Shown: positions 8,033-16,668, numbered from the stretch's first letter. The stretch is 64,000 nucleotides of DNA from Bradyrhizobium roseum (GCF_030413175.1 NZ_CP129212.1:5866450-5930449); one strand, 5' to 3'. The notes: generated by a model not told the origin, from the sequence alone. Translations and numbers: made by a program.

Positions 8033-9796
8033 TCAAAGCCCCTTGATCATCCCCGCGTCGATCAGCATCCGATTGAACCTCCGCGCTTCCGCGCCTTTCT
8101 TGCAGGCATAGAAGGCGCCCTTGCAGCGGAGCATGATGCTCTTCTGTTCGGTGAAGGTGGGATCCAGCGGCAGTCCGGCGGCTTCCTGCAGCACCAGCGG
8201 GATGTAGGCGGCGTCGAGGGTTTCGAGCGCGGATGACAGGTTGGCGGGCGCGTAGTTGATGCCATCGATCGCGTAATAGGTCGAATAATAGCGCGGGTCT
8301 GACGCCATCAGGCGTTTCGCCAGCAGTTTCTGGTCGATCCCTGGCTCGAGCATTTTCTGCGAGATCGCCGGCTGGTGATCGCCGAAACGCAGCACGAGAA
8401 AGGACTCGTCCGGATAGTCCCGCTTCAGTCGTGCGGTGAAGTCGCGATAGTCGCTGGCCGTCATGGTCTGGCGGCGGATGTATTCGTCGACCTCCGCGGT
8501 GTTGCCCGGCGGCGTCCAGCCCTTCGGCGTCAGATCGGGACGATAGACGTCGGTCCAGGGAAAATGATTGGCGGTGAGGTAGACGAACATGAACACGGGC
8601 GATTGCGACGCCTTTTCGCGCGCGAACGCCTTCAAGGCCTGGTCGTAATAGAAGCTGTCGGGCTGCATGTCCTCGTTCACGCCCATCGCGGCCATGTCGA
8701 TGAACTCTTCGACGCCGGTGCCCTTCTGGAAGGTGCGCGCGCCGAGGAAGTCGCCATAGGTCGGATAGAGCGAGACGGTCTTGTAGCCGCAGCGCTGCAG
8801 CGCCTGCGGCAGTCCGCGCGTGACGCGGCCGGCGGCGATCCGCGTGACGTAGAATTTCAGGTCGCCGAACGAGCGCGCCGACAGGCCGGTCAGCACGTTG
8901 AACTCGGTGTACCAGGTCGGGCCGCCGGTCGACTCCGCGATCATGGTGCGCTGCTTGCCGTCGCTCGACTTGAAGAAATCGGTGTAGCCGGACGGCACCT
9001 TGATATCGGGCGCCGAGGTGACGTCAAAGCTCGACTCATCCAGCAGCATGATGATGTGCGGTCGCTTGGCCGGCGCTTCGCACGGCGTGGCCGGCGCGGA
9101 CGTGGGCGTTTGCATCAACGGAAGGGCGGCGTGCGCGGCGGCCAGATGCAGACCACCTTCCGCCGGCGGATCGGCCTCGATCCATCCGGTGGAAGCCAGC
9201 CGCGATACCGCCACCACGCCCGAGCGCGCCAGATTGGAAATGTGATTGACACCCTGGAACGGCTCCCACGCCTGCTCGGGCGAAGCGACCGCCATCGCCG
9301 CAATCAGCGCGGCCGTCGCGGCCACGCCGCCCAGCGCGACGCTGCGGCGCACGCGGAACGGATCGAAGCGCCACAGCGCCCACAGCACGGGGGCCGCCAC
9401 AAGGCCGGCCACGATCAACTGCATCTGCAGCCGCGGAAACACCGACAGCAGGAACGAAAACGTATCGCGGTCAATGATCAGAAAATCGAGGAAAGTCAGC
9501 GTGAGCTGCAGGATCCCGAACTTGAAGTGCGACAGCGCAATCAGGATCACGATCAAGGCCAGCGCCAGCGCGGCGCAGACGCCGGGCCGCCGCAGCACGG
9601 CCAGCATGAAACAGTTCAGAAAAATCCACGCCAGCACTGACAGCGTGATCGCAAACGGCCCGTATTCGGTGGTGAACAGCACGGCGAGCGCGACGAGATG
9701 CGCGGCAACGGTCAGGCCGGCCAGCGCAAAGAAGCCGGCGCCGCGTGCTTTCGCGCCAGCGCTTTGGTTCGTTCCCGATTCCGCAACCACGGACAT
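8033..9796 (-). CDS. Membrane-anchored sulfatase-fold protein (LTA synthase / phosphoethanolamine transferase-like), copy 1
   Basis: A 587-residue protein with about five N-terminal transmembrane segments (residues 22-175) and a periplasmic alkaline-phosphatase/sulfatase-fold domain. Visible motifs are PHIIMLLDESSFD near 246-258 (metal-binding Asp/Glu), GGPTWYTEFNVLTG (probable nucleophile loop), YLTANHFPW and FGDHQP (second metal site). This layout is that of enzymes that move phospho-head groups onto lipids or glycans; the acceptor is unknown. It is 12 nt downstream of its paralogue and probably co-transcribed. The last 56 residues are nearly the same in both copies. Confidence 0.85.
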   Translation of the reverse strand: MSVVAESGTNQSAGAKARGAGFFALAGLTVAAHLVALAVLFTTEYGPFAITLSVLAWIFLNCFMLAVLRRPGVCAALALALIVILIALSHFKFGILQLTLTFLDFLIIDRDTFSFLLSVFPRLQMQLIVAGLVAAPVLWALWRFDPFRVRRSVALGGVAATAALIAAMAVASPEQAWEPFQGVNHISNLARSGVVAVSRLASTGWIEADPPAEGGLHLAAAHAALPLMQTPTSAPATPCEAPAKRPHIIMLLDESSFDVTSAPDIKVPSGYTDFFKSSDGKQRTMIAESTGGPTWYTEFNVLTGLSARSFGDLKFYVTRIAAGRVTRGLPQALQRCGYKTVSLYPTYGDFLGARTFQKGTGVEEFIDMAAMGVNEDMQPDSFYYDQALKAFAREKASQSPVFMFVYLTANHFPWTDVYRPDLTPKGWTPPGNTAEVDEYIRRQTMTASDYRDFTARLKRDYPDESFLVLRFGDHQPAISQKMLEPGIDQKLLAKRLMASDPRYYSTYYAIDGINYAPANLSSALETLDAAYIPLVLQEAAGLPLDPTFTEQKSIMLRCKGAFYACKKGAEARRFNRMLIDAGMIKGL

Positions 9797-9808
9797 GGCG
9801 GCTTTCCT

Positions 9809-11518
9809 TCAAAGGCCCTTGATGAACCCGGCCTCGATCAGCAATCGATTGAACCTGCGGGCTTCGGCGCCGTCCTTGCAGGCGTAGAATACCCCCTTGC
9901 AGCGGAGCATGATGTTCTTTTGCTCCTCGAACGACGGGTCGAGCGGAATGCCGGCGGCTTCCTGGATCACCAGCGGCAGATAGGGTGCGTCGATCCGGTC
10001 CATGACGGCAGAGCTCTTCACGGGCTCGAAATTGATGGCGTCGATCGCGTAATAGGTGGTGAAGTAGCGCGGGTCATAAGTGTCGAACTTGCGGGCGACC
10101 CGGGCTTCATCGAGGCCGGGATCCAGCAGGTTCGACGAGAACTCCGGCTGATGGTCGCCATAGCGAACGATCAGGAACGGCTGCGCCGGGAACTTCTTTT
10201 TCAGGCTGGCAATGAAGCCCGCATAGTCGCCCGCGCTCAGGGTCTGGCGGCGCAGATATTCGTCGACCACCGGCGCGTTGCCCGGCTTGCGCCAGGTCGG
10301 CAGCAGCTCCGGGCGGAATTTGGTTTCCCAGGGGAAATGGTTGGCGGCGAGATAGACGAAGGTGAATAGCGGCGTATTGACCGGCTGTTCGGCGATCAGA
10401 TCGACGGCCTTGCCGTAATAGAAGCTGTCAGGCTCGATGCCCTTGGCGCCGAGCGCACGCGCGTCGTAGAAGTGCTGGATGCCCGTGGAGGTCTGGAAGC
10501 CGCGCGCGCCCATGAAGGCGCCGTAGGCCGGATAGAGCGAAAGGGTGGTGTAGCCGCAGCGGCGCAGCGCCAGCGGCAATCCACGCTCGACCCGTCCCGA
10601 GGCGATGCGGGTGACGAAATAGGAGAAGCGGCCGAACGAGCGCGAGGACAGGCCGGCCAGCACGTTGTACTCGGCCATCCAGCTGGCGCCGCCGCTGCTT
10701 TCGGCCATGAACTTGCGCTCGCGGCCGTCGAACGACTTGAAGTGGCCGCCATAATCCGCCGGCACCTTGACGCCACTGGCCTGACGGATGTCGAAGCTCG
10801 ACTCGTCATGGATCATGATGATGTGCGGGCGGCGCCCGGCGACATGACAGGAATCGACCAGCGGCATCTTCAGCCGCTCGGCGGTCACGGCCTCCGACTC
10901 CATGAAGCCGTAATTGGCGAAGTCGGACACCGCCGTCACGCCCGAACGGGCGAATTTGGAGAGATAGCCGTCGGCATAATAGCCGCGCCAGGCTTCGTCC
11001 GGCCAGGTGACGGAATAGCCGGCCAGCACGGCGAGACAGGCCAGCTTGCCGGCCAGCGCCGGCAGGCGGCGGATGCGGAACGGGTCGAGCCACCACAGCG
11101 CATACATCAGCGGCAGGATCACGATCGCCGCGCCAACCACATTCCAGCGCAAGTTCGGAAAGATCGTGAACAGGTAGGCCGCGGTGTCGCGGTCGATCAC
11201 CATCAGGTCGACGAAGTTGGCGGTCATCTGCACGACGTCGTGCTTGAGCCGCGACAGCAGCACCAGCAGCACGACCAGCGTGAGCGACAGTGCGCCCGAC
11301 AGCGCCGGGCGCCGCAGCAGCGCGATGAAGAAGAAGTTCAGGATGCCCCACGCCAGCGTGAAGCCTATGCGGCCGCCGAAATCGGCCTCGGTCTGCAACA
11401 TGATCGCCAGCGCCGCCATGTGCGGTGCAGCAACGGCGGAAAGCCGCCAGAAGCCAATGGCGGCCAAACCGGCGACGAGAGTGGCAGCGGAGGGTCCTGG
11501 AGTTGGCGCGGGCGCCAT
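9809..11518 (-). CDS. Membrane-anchored sulfatase-fold protein (LTA synthase / phosphoethanolamine transferase-like), copy 2
   Basis: About 569 residues from the ATG at 11518; the frame stays open to 11611, but the extra residues are polar and Arg/His-rich and precede the first membrane segment. Neither start has a clear ribosome-binding site. Five transmembrane segments are followed by the sulfatase-fold domain with PHIIMIHDESSFD, GGASWMAEYNVLAG, YLAANHFPW and YGDHQP. Copy 1 has Thr in the nucleophile loop (PTWYTEFN) and here it reads ASWMAEYN, so the two may differ in activity. Tandem duplication with copy 1 is clear from the shared architecture and C-terminal tail. Confidence 0.83.
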   Translation of the reverse strand: MAPAPTPGPSAATLVAGLAAIGFWRLSAVAAPHMAALAIMLQTEADFGGRIGFTLAWGILNFFFIALLRRPALSGALSLTLVVLLVLLSRLKHDVVQMTANFVDLMVIDRDTAAYLFTIFPNLRWNVVGAAIVILPLMYALWWLDPFRIRRLPALAGKLACLAVLAGYSVTWPDEAWRGYYADGYLSKFARSGVTAVSDFANYGFMESEAVTAERLKMPLVDSCHVAGRRPHIIMIHDESSFDIRQASGVKVPADYGGHFKSFDGRERKFMAESSGGASWMAEYNVLAGLSSRSFGRFSYFVTRIASGRVERGLPLALRRCGYTTLSLYPAYGAFMGARGFQTSTGIQHFYDARALGAKGIEPDSFYYGKAVDLIAEQPVNTPLFTFVYLAANHFPWETKFRPELLPTWRKPGNAPVVDEYLRRQTLSAGDYAGFIASLKKKFPAQPFLIVRYGDHQPEFSSNLLDPGLDEARVARKFDTYDPRYFTTYYAIDAINFEPVKSSAVMDRIDAPYLPLVIQEAAGIPLDPSFEEQKNIMLRCKGVFYACKDGAEARRFNRLLIEAGFIKGL

Positions 11519-11724
11519 GGGAGCTAACGCAACATGACCCGGCGCAATGCAAAGCCTTGACTGGCGATGACCAGGAGACGGACGACCCAGCCGGAAACTG
11601 TGTCGCGTCATAAAAACGTAGTTTAATCGTCATGAACGCGCAATGAATTTGCCCGAGGGCCGACACGGCAGGGTAAATTTGAGACTGACGATCCGGAGCG
11701 CGCGGCAGCCCGGCTTGGTCACCG

Positions 11725-12414
11725 TCATGCCCGCCTTGCAATGCCCTCGATGAATAGATCGATGATCGCTTCGGCCGTCTGCTCGACCTCCGGGCCTGCG
11801 ACACCCCAGCGCGGAAAATGCCCGTCGATATTCATCCGGGCAAAGCCGTAGACCAGCGCCCGCCCGGCAATCTGGACCTGCTTCAGGTCGACCGGCCGGA
11901 GCTGACCTGCGGCGAAGGCTTCCGCCAATGTCCGCTCGGTCAGTTCGATCAGTTCGGCATTGTCGCGGCTGACGGCGTCCGCCCGGTCATGATCGAACAA
12001 CCGGCGGCTGGAAATGATCTCGAAATGCGTCGGATTGCGCATCGACCAGCGCAGATAGGCCAGGCCCAGACAGCGAAAGCGCGCCAGCGGATCGCCGGCC
12101 GGCGTCCCGGCCAGCGCGGCTTCGATCTCGGCCCGGAAGCGCCGCTGCGCCTCCTCCGCCACCGCCTGCATCAGCGCGTCGCGGCTCGGGAAATGCCGGA
12201 ACGGCGCGCCCGGCGAGACACCCGCGCGTCGGGCGGCCTCGCGGACGCTGACCGCCTCCGCCCCGCCCTCGCCGACCAGTTGCAGGGCGGCGTCGATCAG
12301 GACCCGGCGCAGGTCGCCGTGATGATAGGGTTTTGGCGAAACGGCCCGTGATGCAGGGCGGCGGGGCTTGGCAGCCGGGGATTTTGGGTCGGAGGATTTG
12401 GCGACAGGGCGCAT
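11725..12414 (-). CDS. TetR-family transcriptional regulator
   Basis: A 229-residue regulator. The start at 12414 is chosen because AGGAG lies 5 nt upstream; alternative starts at 12429 and 12432 add only 5-6 residues. A basic N-terminal tail (KPRRPASRAVSPKPYHHGDLR) leads into the HTH: ALQLVGEGGAEAVSVREAARRAGVSPGAPFRHFPSR, with the classic YxHFxS-like end. The C-terminal half is a TetR_C WHG-type ligand-binding domain. It is divergent from a ferric-reductase-like gene, and two matching palindromes in the gap are its likely operators, implying autoregulation and control of that neighbour. Confidence 0.9.
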   Translation of the reverse strand: MRPVAKSSDPKSPAAKPRRPASRAVSPKPYHHGDLRRVLIDAALQLVGEGGAEAVSVREAARRAGVSPGAPFRHFPSRDALMQAVAEEAQRRFRAEIEAALAGTPAGDPLARFRCLGLAYLRWSMRNPTHFEIISSRRLFDHDRADAVSRDNAELIELTERTLAEAFAAGQLRPVDLKQVQIAGRALVYGFARMNIDGHFPRWGVAGPEVEQTAEAIIDLFIEGIARRA

Positions 12415-12443
12415 TCTTTCTCCTACCATCACTGCATCGTGAA

Positions 12444-12460
12444 TGTAAGCACCGATTACA
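12444..12460. promoter_or_regulatory. Candidate TetR operator 1
   Basis: TGTAA-N7-TTACA, a 17-bp dyad immediately upstream of the tetR start. It shares both arms and spacer length with the site at 12487-12503. The centres are 43 bp apart, close to four helical turns, so dimers would sit on the same DNA face. Confidence 0.6.
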
Positions 12461-12486
12461 CGGATTGACCGCCCGGCACACGCGTA

Positions 12487-12503
12487 TGTAACTGATGATT
12501 ACA
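12487..12503. promoter_or_regulatory. Candidate TetR operator 2
   Basis: TGTAA-N7-TTACA, extended to 6-nt arms ATGTAA / TTACAT. It lies between the first dyad and the 26-bp palindromic repeat in front of the ferric-reductase-like gene. The spacer bases differ from operator 1 while the arms are identical, as expected for real binding sites rather than a sequence duplication. Confidence 0.62.
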
Positions 12504-12517
12504 TCACGATCCGCTTG

Positions 12518-12588
12518 ATTGCGAGCGAAGCGAAGCAATCCATCTCACCGCGTCTAGAAAGAATGGATTGCTTCGCTTCGCTCGCAAT
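12518..12588. repeat. Palindromic intergenic repeat, family A (copy 2), perfect 26-bp arms
   Basis: Arms at 12518-12543 and 12563-12588 are perfectly complementary over 26 bp with a 19-nt loop. The sequence shares ATTGCGAG, GAAGCAATCCA and their complements with the copy at 7903-7986. It falls in the expected 5' untranslated leader of the ferric-reductase-like gene, upstream of its AGGGGAG ribosome-binding site. Confidence 0.9.
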
Positions 12589-12613
12589 GACGGTGCAATC
12601 AGGGGAGCACAAC

Positions 12614-13270
12614 ATGCCACCACGTCAAAACTGGTTCGATGGCTGGCGCCTGTTTGCCCTCCTCTCGCTCACCCTGCTCGGACTGAGCATCTGGATCGCC
12701 GGCATGCGGGGATTCGAGGTCGACGGCGTGCGGATGGTGATCCGCTTCACCGCGCGAACCTCGCTGATGCTGTTCTGCCTCGCCTTCGCGGCCGCCGCGC
12801 TGGCGCGGCTGTGGCCCAATGCGTTGACCCGTTGGCTGCGCCGCAATCGCCGCTATCTCGGCGTCAGCTTTGCCGCCTCGCACGCCATCCATCTCGCTGC
12901 CATTGCCGCCTTCGCCGTGATGGACCCGGCCGGCTACGCGGCGGCGACGTCGCTCACGTCCTACGTCTTCGGCGGCATCGGCTACGCCCTCATAACGGCG
13001 ATGACCGTGACCTCGTTCGACCGCACGGCAACCGCGATCGGCGCGCGCGCCTGGCGCCGGCTGCATCTCGTCGGCGGCTATTACCTGCTGTTCCAGTTCA
13101 TGGTGTCGTTCGGCAAGCGGATTCCCGACATGCCGCTCTACGCGCTGTTCCTGATCCCGCTGGTCGCCGTCTTCGCGCTGCGCATCATCGCGATGGCACC
13201 GCGCGCAGGCGACAGTTCCATGCGCCCGTCATTCCGGGGCTCGCGTAGCGAGAACCCGGAATCCATCTAA
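12614..13270 (+). CDS. Ferric reductase-like transmembrane protein (YedZ/MsrQ-like)
   Basis: A 218-residue integral membrane protein with about six hydrophobic helices. The start at 12614 has AGGGGAG 7 nt upstream. His residues in SHAIHLAAIA (about 94-100) and RLHLVGGYYLLFQ (about 147) sit in helices at positions expected for haem-ligating pairs of the ferric-reductase-like domain, so membrane electron transfer is the likely role. The last residues, roughly SFRGSRSENPESI, are encoded by a palindromic repeat that has run into the 3' end. Divergent from the TetR gene and probably controlled by it. Confidence 0.75.
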   Translation: MPPRQNWFDGWRLFALLSLTLLGLSIWIAGMRGFEVDGVRMVIRFTARTSLMLFCLAFAAAALARLWPNALTRWLRRNRRYLGVSFAASHAIHLAAIAAFAVMDPAGYAAATSLTSYVFGGIGYALITAMTVTSFDRTATAIGARAWRRLHLVGGYYLLFQFMVSFGKRIPDMPLYALFLIPLVAVFALRIIAMAPRAGDSSMRPSFRGSRSENPESI

Positions 13271-13332
13271 CAGCAGATTACGTGGAGAGTTGGATTCCGG
13301 GTTCGCGCCAAGGGGCGCGCCCCGGAATGACG
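13227..13332. repeat. Palindromic intergenic repeat, family B (CATTCCGGGG type)
   Basis: Outer arms CGTCATTCCGGGGC (13227-13240) and GCCCCGGAATGACG (13319-13332) are perfect inverted repeats; the inner arms AACCCGGAATCCA / TGGATTCCGGGTT also match. The left arm lies inside the reading frame of the preceding membrane protein and supplies its C-terminus and stop codon. Confidence 0.88.
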
Positions 13333-13360
13333 GAGAGTGGTAGCCATCGCTGCGAAGAAC

Positions 13361-13603
13361 CTAGTCGCGGTCCACGAGATGATACTTCCGCCCCAGTTGA
13401 CGCTGCACCGACATCACGGCGCGGTCGACGTCGCTGATCAGGCAGTCGCCGAGGATGACGTTGGGAATTTCCCAGTTCCGGCCCTCGCGAATGTTGGAAA
13501 GCCCTCGCACGGCCGGCACCGACGCCGTCGCGCATCCCGGCTGGCCGCGAAGCGCGTCGTCCGCGATCTGTGTCAGCTCCGTCTGGCTTTTTCCCGTCGT
13601 CAC
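13361..13603 (-). CDS. Small conserved-looking protein, function unknown (third gene of SDR operon)
   Basis: An 80-residue protein if read from the GTG at 13603, which overlaps the stop of the upstream LprI-like gene by 4 nt (GTGA). A longer frame to 13660 exists but lies inside that gene. The sequence is mixed alpha/beta with two Cys (in QPGCATAS and LGDCLIS) and no signal peptide or membrane segment. The end, AVMSVQRQLGRKYHLVDRD, looks helical. I do not recognise the family. The overlap and codon pattern argue that it is a real translated gene. Confidence 0.55.
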   Translation of the reverse strand: MTTGKSQTELTQIADDALRGQPGCATASVPAVRGLSNIREGRNWEIPNVILGDCLISDVDRAVMSVQRQLGRKYHLVDRD

Positions 13604-13977
13604 TGGCGGCCGAGGCCTTCGAGTTCTTTGGCGCGCGCTTCGGTCATGCTGCGCATGCATTCACCGGCGTCGAGCCGGGCGATGGTACCCTCGCCCATGC
13701 CGTAATACAGGCAGTTGGCATTGCGGTACTGGATCCACAGCCGCTGCGCCGTTCGCAGCTGCTCGCGCTGCGCCGGCTGGGCGTCCTGCACCGCCTTCTG
13801 GTAGGCGGTGTTCAACCGCGTGTCCCATTCCGCGGTCTTCGCCTTGAGGCATTCCACCATCTGGTACGTGTTGCCGTCGCAGGATGGTTCGCTATCGCTG
13901 CGGTCGCCGGCATGGACGGCGGACCCGAGCGCGAGGATGGCCAAAAGGCCCATGACCGCTCGCAGCATCATGCTCAT
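13600..13977 (-). CDS. LprI-like lysozyme-inhibitor-domain protein (DUF1311 type)
   Basis: A 125-residue secreted protein. A signal peptide (residues 1 to about 23, ending VHA) is followed by the Cys-containing helical domain typical of DUF1311/LprI: CDGNTYQMVECLKAKTAEWD, then LRTAQRLWIQYRNANC and a final ECM. The family includes periplasmic inhibitors of C-type lysozyme, but most members are uncharacterised. The first ATG overlaps the SDR stop (ATGA); a second ATG at 13971 has better spacing to an AGGG ribosome-binding site, and either leaves the signal peptide intact. Confidence 0.8.
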   Translation of the reverse strand: MSMMLRAVMGLLAILALGSAVHAGDRSDSEPSCDGNTYQMVECLKAKTAEWDTRLNTAYQKAVQDAQPAQREQLRTAQRLWIQYRNANCLYYGMGEGTIARLDAGECMRSMTEARAKELEGLGRQ

Positions 13978-14825
13978 CCCTGCGGCAAAAGCCCGAGGCG
14001 CTTGGCGATGATCTTGTCGAGGGTGCGCTTGGGCAGCACCGCCGCCATGAATTGCTGCATCGGATCCGGCACCAGGGTGTAGCGCACCTTGGGATTCGGC
14101 AGCGTCAATGCCGCGAACACCTTCTCGGCGATCGTCTCGGCCGGCAATCCGTTCGCACCGAGCGCCAGCATGACGGCGCGGATCTTCTGCAGCGCCGGAA
14201 GATAGGGCGAGTTCTTGTAGGGGGAAATGTCGACCTCCTCCGCTTTGCCCCAGATCGGCGTCTTCACCGCGCCCGGCGCGATAACGACGACATCGATTCC
14301 GAACAGCATCAGTTCACGGCGCAGGCTTTCCGACAGTCCCTCGAGCGCATGCTTGGAGGCGGAATAGGCCGACGTCATCGGGTTGCCGTTCTTGCCGGAG
14401 ACCGAGGAGATCATGACGATCCGGCCCTTCGGCCCTTTCAGGGTCGGATCGGCGCCGAGCAGCGGCCCGAAGGCCTGGCTTGCGATGATCGGACCGATGA
14501 AGTTCACCTCCATCTGGCGACGGAATTCGTCGGCGGCGAGTTCGAGCACGGGGCCCGAGACCGCGATGCCGGCATTGTTGACCAGTCCGGCAAGCGTTTC
14601 GCCGGTCAGGGCGGCGCGGACCTCGCGCGCGGCAGCCAGCACGGCGGCCTCGTCCGTGACGTCAAAGATCAATGGCGTAAAGTTCGTCCCGAACTCGCCC
14701 TTGAGGCGGTCGGCGTCGGCCTGCTTGCGGACGCTGCCGAACACGCGGAAACCGCGGTCCAGCAACAATCTGGCGCTGGCCCAGCCGATGCCGGTGGACG
14801 CTCCCGTGATGACAACCGATCTCAT
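13974..14825 (-). CDS. Short-chain dehydrogenase/reductase (SDR)
   Basis: A 283-residue classical SDR. The N-terminus MRSVVITGASTGIGWASA carries the TGxxxGIG cofactor motif. NNAG appears at LVNNAGIAVSG, the catalytic Ser in ISSVSGKNG, and YxxxK in SAYSASKHALEGL. PGAVKTPIW follows. The substrate is unknown. The open frame extends to 15074, but the motif spacing places the start at 14825. It leads a three-gene operon with overlapping stops and starts. The downstream genes encode a secreted LprI-like protein and a small unknown, an odd combination for an oxidoreductase. Confidence 0.9.
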   Translation of the reverse strand: MRSVVITGASTGIGWASARLLLDRGFRVFGSVRKQADADRLKGEFGTNFTPLIFDVTDEAAVLAAAREVRAALTGETLAGLVNNAGIAVSGPVLELAADEFRRQMEVNFIGPIIASQAFGPLLGADPTLKGPKGRIVMISSVSGKNGNPMTSAYSASKHALEGLSESLRRELMLFGIDVVVIAPGAVKTPIWGKAEEVDISPYKNSPYLPALQKIRAVMLALGANGLPAETIAEKVFAALTLPNPKVRYTLVPDPMQQFMAAVLPKRTLDKIIAKRLGLLPQG

Positions 14826-15281
14826 GGCCCAAGCCCTTGTTAAGAGGATTAATGAAGTTCGTCGTGAAGGAATGCTTAAGCGTGCGGCCGCGCGGGCGTC
14901 CCCACCGGCGCGGCAAGTCTTCATGGCGTCTTGTCCGGCAAGTTGCCAATCACATTTACCCGGGAAGGTTCGGAGACGATAGCCACCGGACTGCAGCACC
15001 GAAAGCGGCGCCGCATGCCGGAAGGGGCACGACCTCGGCGATTTGTCGGGCGAAAGTGCAGCGTTTGCCGCCAATCGCGTTGGTAAATAATTCGCAACAC
15101 CGCGCTTTCGATGCGCGCCCGGCCCGGGCGAACAAGCGGCCGCTGCGCCCCCACCGAGGCACTGCTCGTTTCAAGTGCAGCCGCGCTGTACTTCTACCAG
15201 CCTCGCGCCCTTAACGCGAGTGTAAGGCTCGGCTTGTCATTGTGCACGCCGACCCTTCAACAACGAACAAGACTGCCCACA
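14826..15281. other. Divergent intergenic region between SDR and DUF2336 genes
   Basis: These 456 bases carry the promoters for the two divergent genes. I see no ORF worth calling, no strong hairpin and no repeat family member. A TTAA-N7-GTAA pattern at 15211-15225 is one base from a CtrA box (TTAA-N7-TTAA) and lies about 60 nt before the DUF2336 start, but such a match is weak on its own. Confidence 0.4.
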
Positions 15282-16367
15282 ATGGTGCAACAGCCGGCTC
15301 ACTCGATCATCGCCGAACTCGAAGACGCCGTCCGAGGAGGCTCGTCTGCCAAGCGGGTGGAAACCCTGCGGCAGGTCACCGATCTCTTTCTCAATGACGG
15401 CGCGCGCCTCAGCGACGACCAGGTCAAGGTCTTCGACGACGTGCTTTGCCTCCTGATCGCGCGCGTCGAAACGCGGGCCAAGGCCGAGCTTTCGAAACGG
15501 CTGGCGCCGCTCGACTACGCGCCGTTCGAGGTGATCCAGCATCTGGCCTGGGACGACGAAATCGAGGTCGCCGGCAACGTGCTGGCCAATTCCAGCCGGC
15601 TCGGCACCGACGTGCTGGTCAAGATCGCCAGCAGCAAGGGGCAGGATCACCTGCTCGCCATTTCCGGCCGGCCCGACCTGCCGACCGCGGTAACCGATGT
15701 CATCGTCGATCGCGGCGAAGACAAGGTGATCCGAAAGCTCGCCAACAACGCCGGCGCCAGGTTTTCCGACCAGGGCTTTTCCACCATCGTCAACCGTGTC
15801 GGCCGGGACGACGAACTGGCGGAAATTATCGGCCTCCGCGCCGATTTTCCGGCCAAGTTCATGGCGGACCTGTTGCGCCGCGCCAAGGAAACAGTGCGCG
15901 CCCGGCTTCTGGCCATCGCACCGCCAGAGGTCCAGGAAGAGATCAAGCGTGTCCTCAACGAGATCGCCCGCGAGTCGCAACCCGCAGGCCGGAGTTTTGG
16001 TCTCGCCGAGGAAATCGTCAAACTGATGAAGGGTTTGAACGAGCTGGACGATGCGGCCGTGTACAATTTCGCCGAATCGAAGAAGTTCGACGAAGTCACC
16101 GTTGCGATCGCGGTGCTCAACGAGATGCCCATCGAAATGATGGCCCGCCTGATGGAAGGCCCCCGCGCCGACCTTCTCCTGATTCCCTGCCGATCGGCCC
16201 GCCTGAACTGGCCGACGGTGGAATCGATCCTGCGCAACCGCCCGGTCATGCCCTCGGTCAACGAGCAGACCCTGCAGATCGCCGAGCGCGACTACCGCAA
16301 GCTGTCGATGGAGACGGCGCAGCGCACCGTGCGGTTCTGGCAGTTGCACAACAAGATCGAGAAGTAG
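15282..16367 (+). CDS. DUF2336 domain protein
   Basis: A 361-residue soluble protein, almost wholly alpha-helical, with repeated helical units such as LANSSRLGTDVLVKIASSKGQDHLLAI and KLANNAGARFSDQGFSTIVNRV. This matches the DUF2336 family of alphaproteobacteria, whose HEAT-like repeats suggest a protein-binding scaffold; the biochemical role is not known. The ATG at 15282 (MVQQPAHSIIAELED) is preferred because the longer frame from 15111 is Arg/Pro-rich. There is no clear ribosome-binding site. It is monocistronic and convergent with ilvC. Confidence 0.8.
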   Translation: MVQQPAHSIIAELEDAVRGGSSAKRVETLRQVTDLFLNDGARLSDDQVKVFDDVLCLLIARVETRAKAELSKRLAPLDYAPFEVIQHLAWDDEIEVAGNVLANSSRLGTDVLVKIASSKGQDHLLAISGRPDLPTAVTDVIVDRGEDKVIRKLANNAGARFSDQGFSTIVNRVGRDDELAEIIGLRADFPAKFMADLLRRAKETVRARLLAIAPPEVQEEIKRVLNEIARESQPAGRSFGLAEEIVKLMKGLNELDDAAVYNFAESKKFDEVTVAIAVLNEMPIEMMARLMEGPRADLLLIPCRSARLNWPTVESILRNRPVMPSVNEQTLQIAERDYRKLSMETAQRTVRFWQLHNKIEK

Positions 16368-16668
16368 GGGCGCTGTCTTGCTGCTTTGACCGGTATGCGG
16401 CTGATCCGGCACATGAGATGCCGGAAAGCACTTGGACCAGCAGTCGGTGCGCTGCTGAGCGACTGCCCAACCGTTTCCCGAACGAGAATGAAGATGAAGC
16501 AACCGCGCTTCGACTCGGTAAACGCTCGCTTTTCTGTCGCTGAGGTAGCTCCTGAACGGCTTCGCGACAAGAATGTTTGCTGAGCGTCCGTTCTTTGTTT
16601 CGAAGCGGCTCGCCCCTTCGGCGCGGCGCACTGAAGAATGTGGTTGAGCCAACTATTCTTCAAGGAAA

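Noticed and set aside
8375..9640. Long plus-strand open frame opposite sulfatase-like copy 1, and a similar one at 10472-11527
   Set aside because: His/Arg/Gly-rich antisense shadows typical of high-GC genes, with no recognisable domain.
15211..15225. CtrA-like box TTAA-N7-GTAA before the DUF2336 gene
   Set aside because: One mismatch in a short motif, single copy, expected by chance; recorded but not called as a site.
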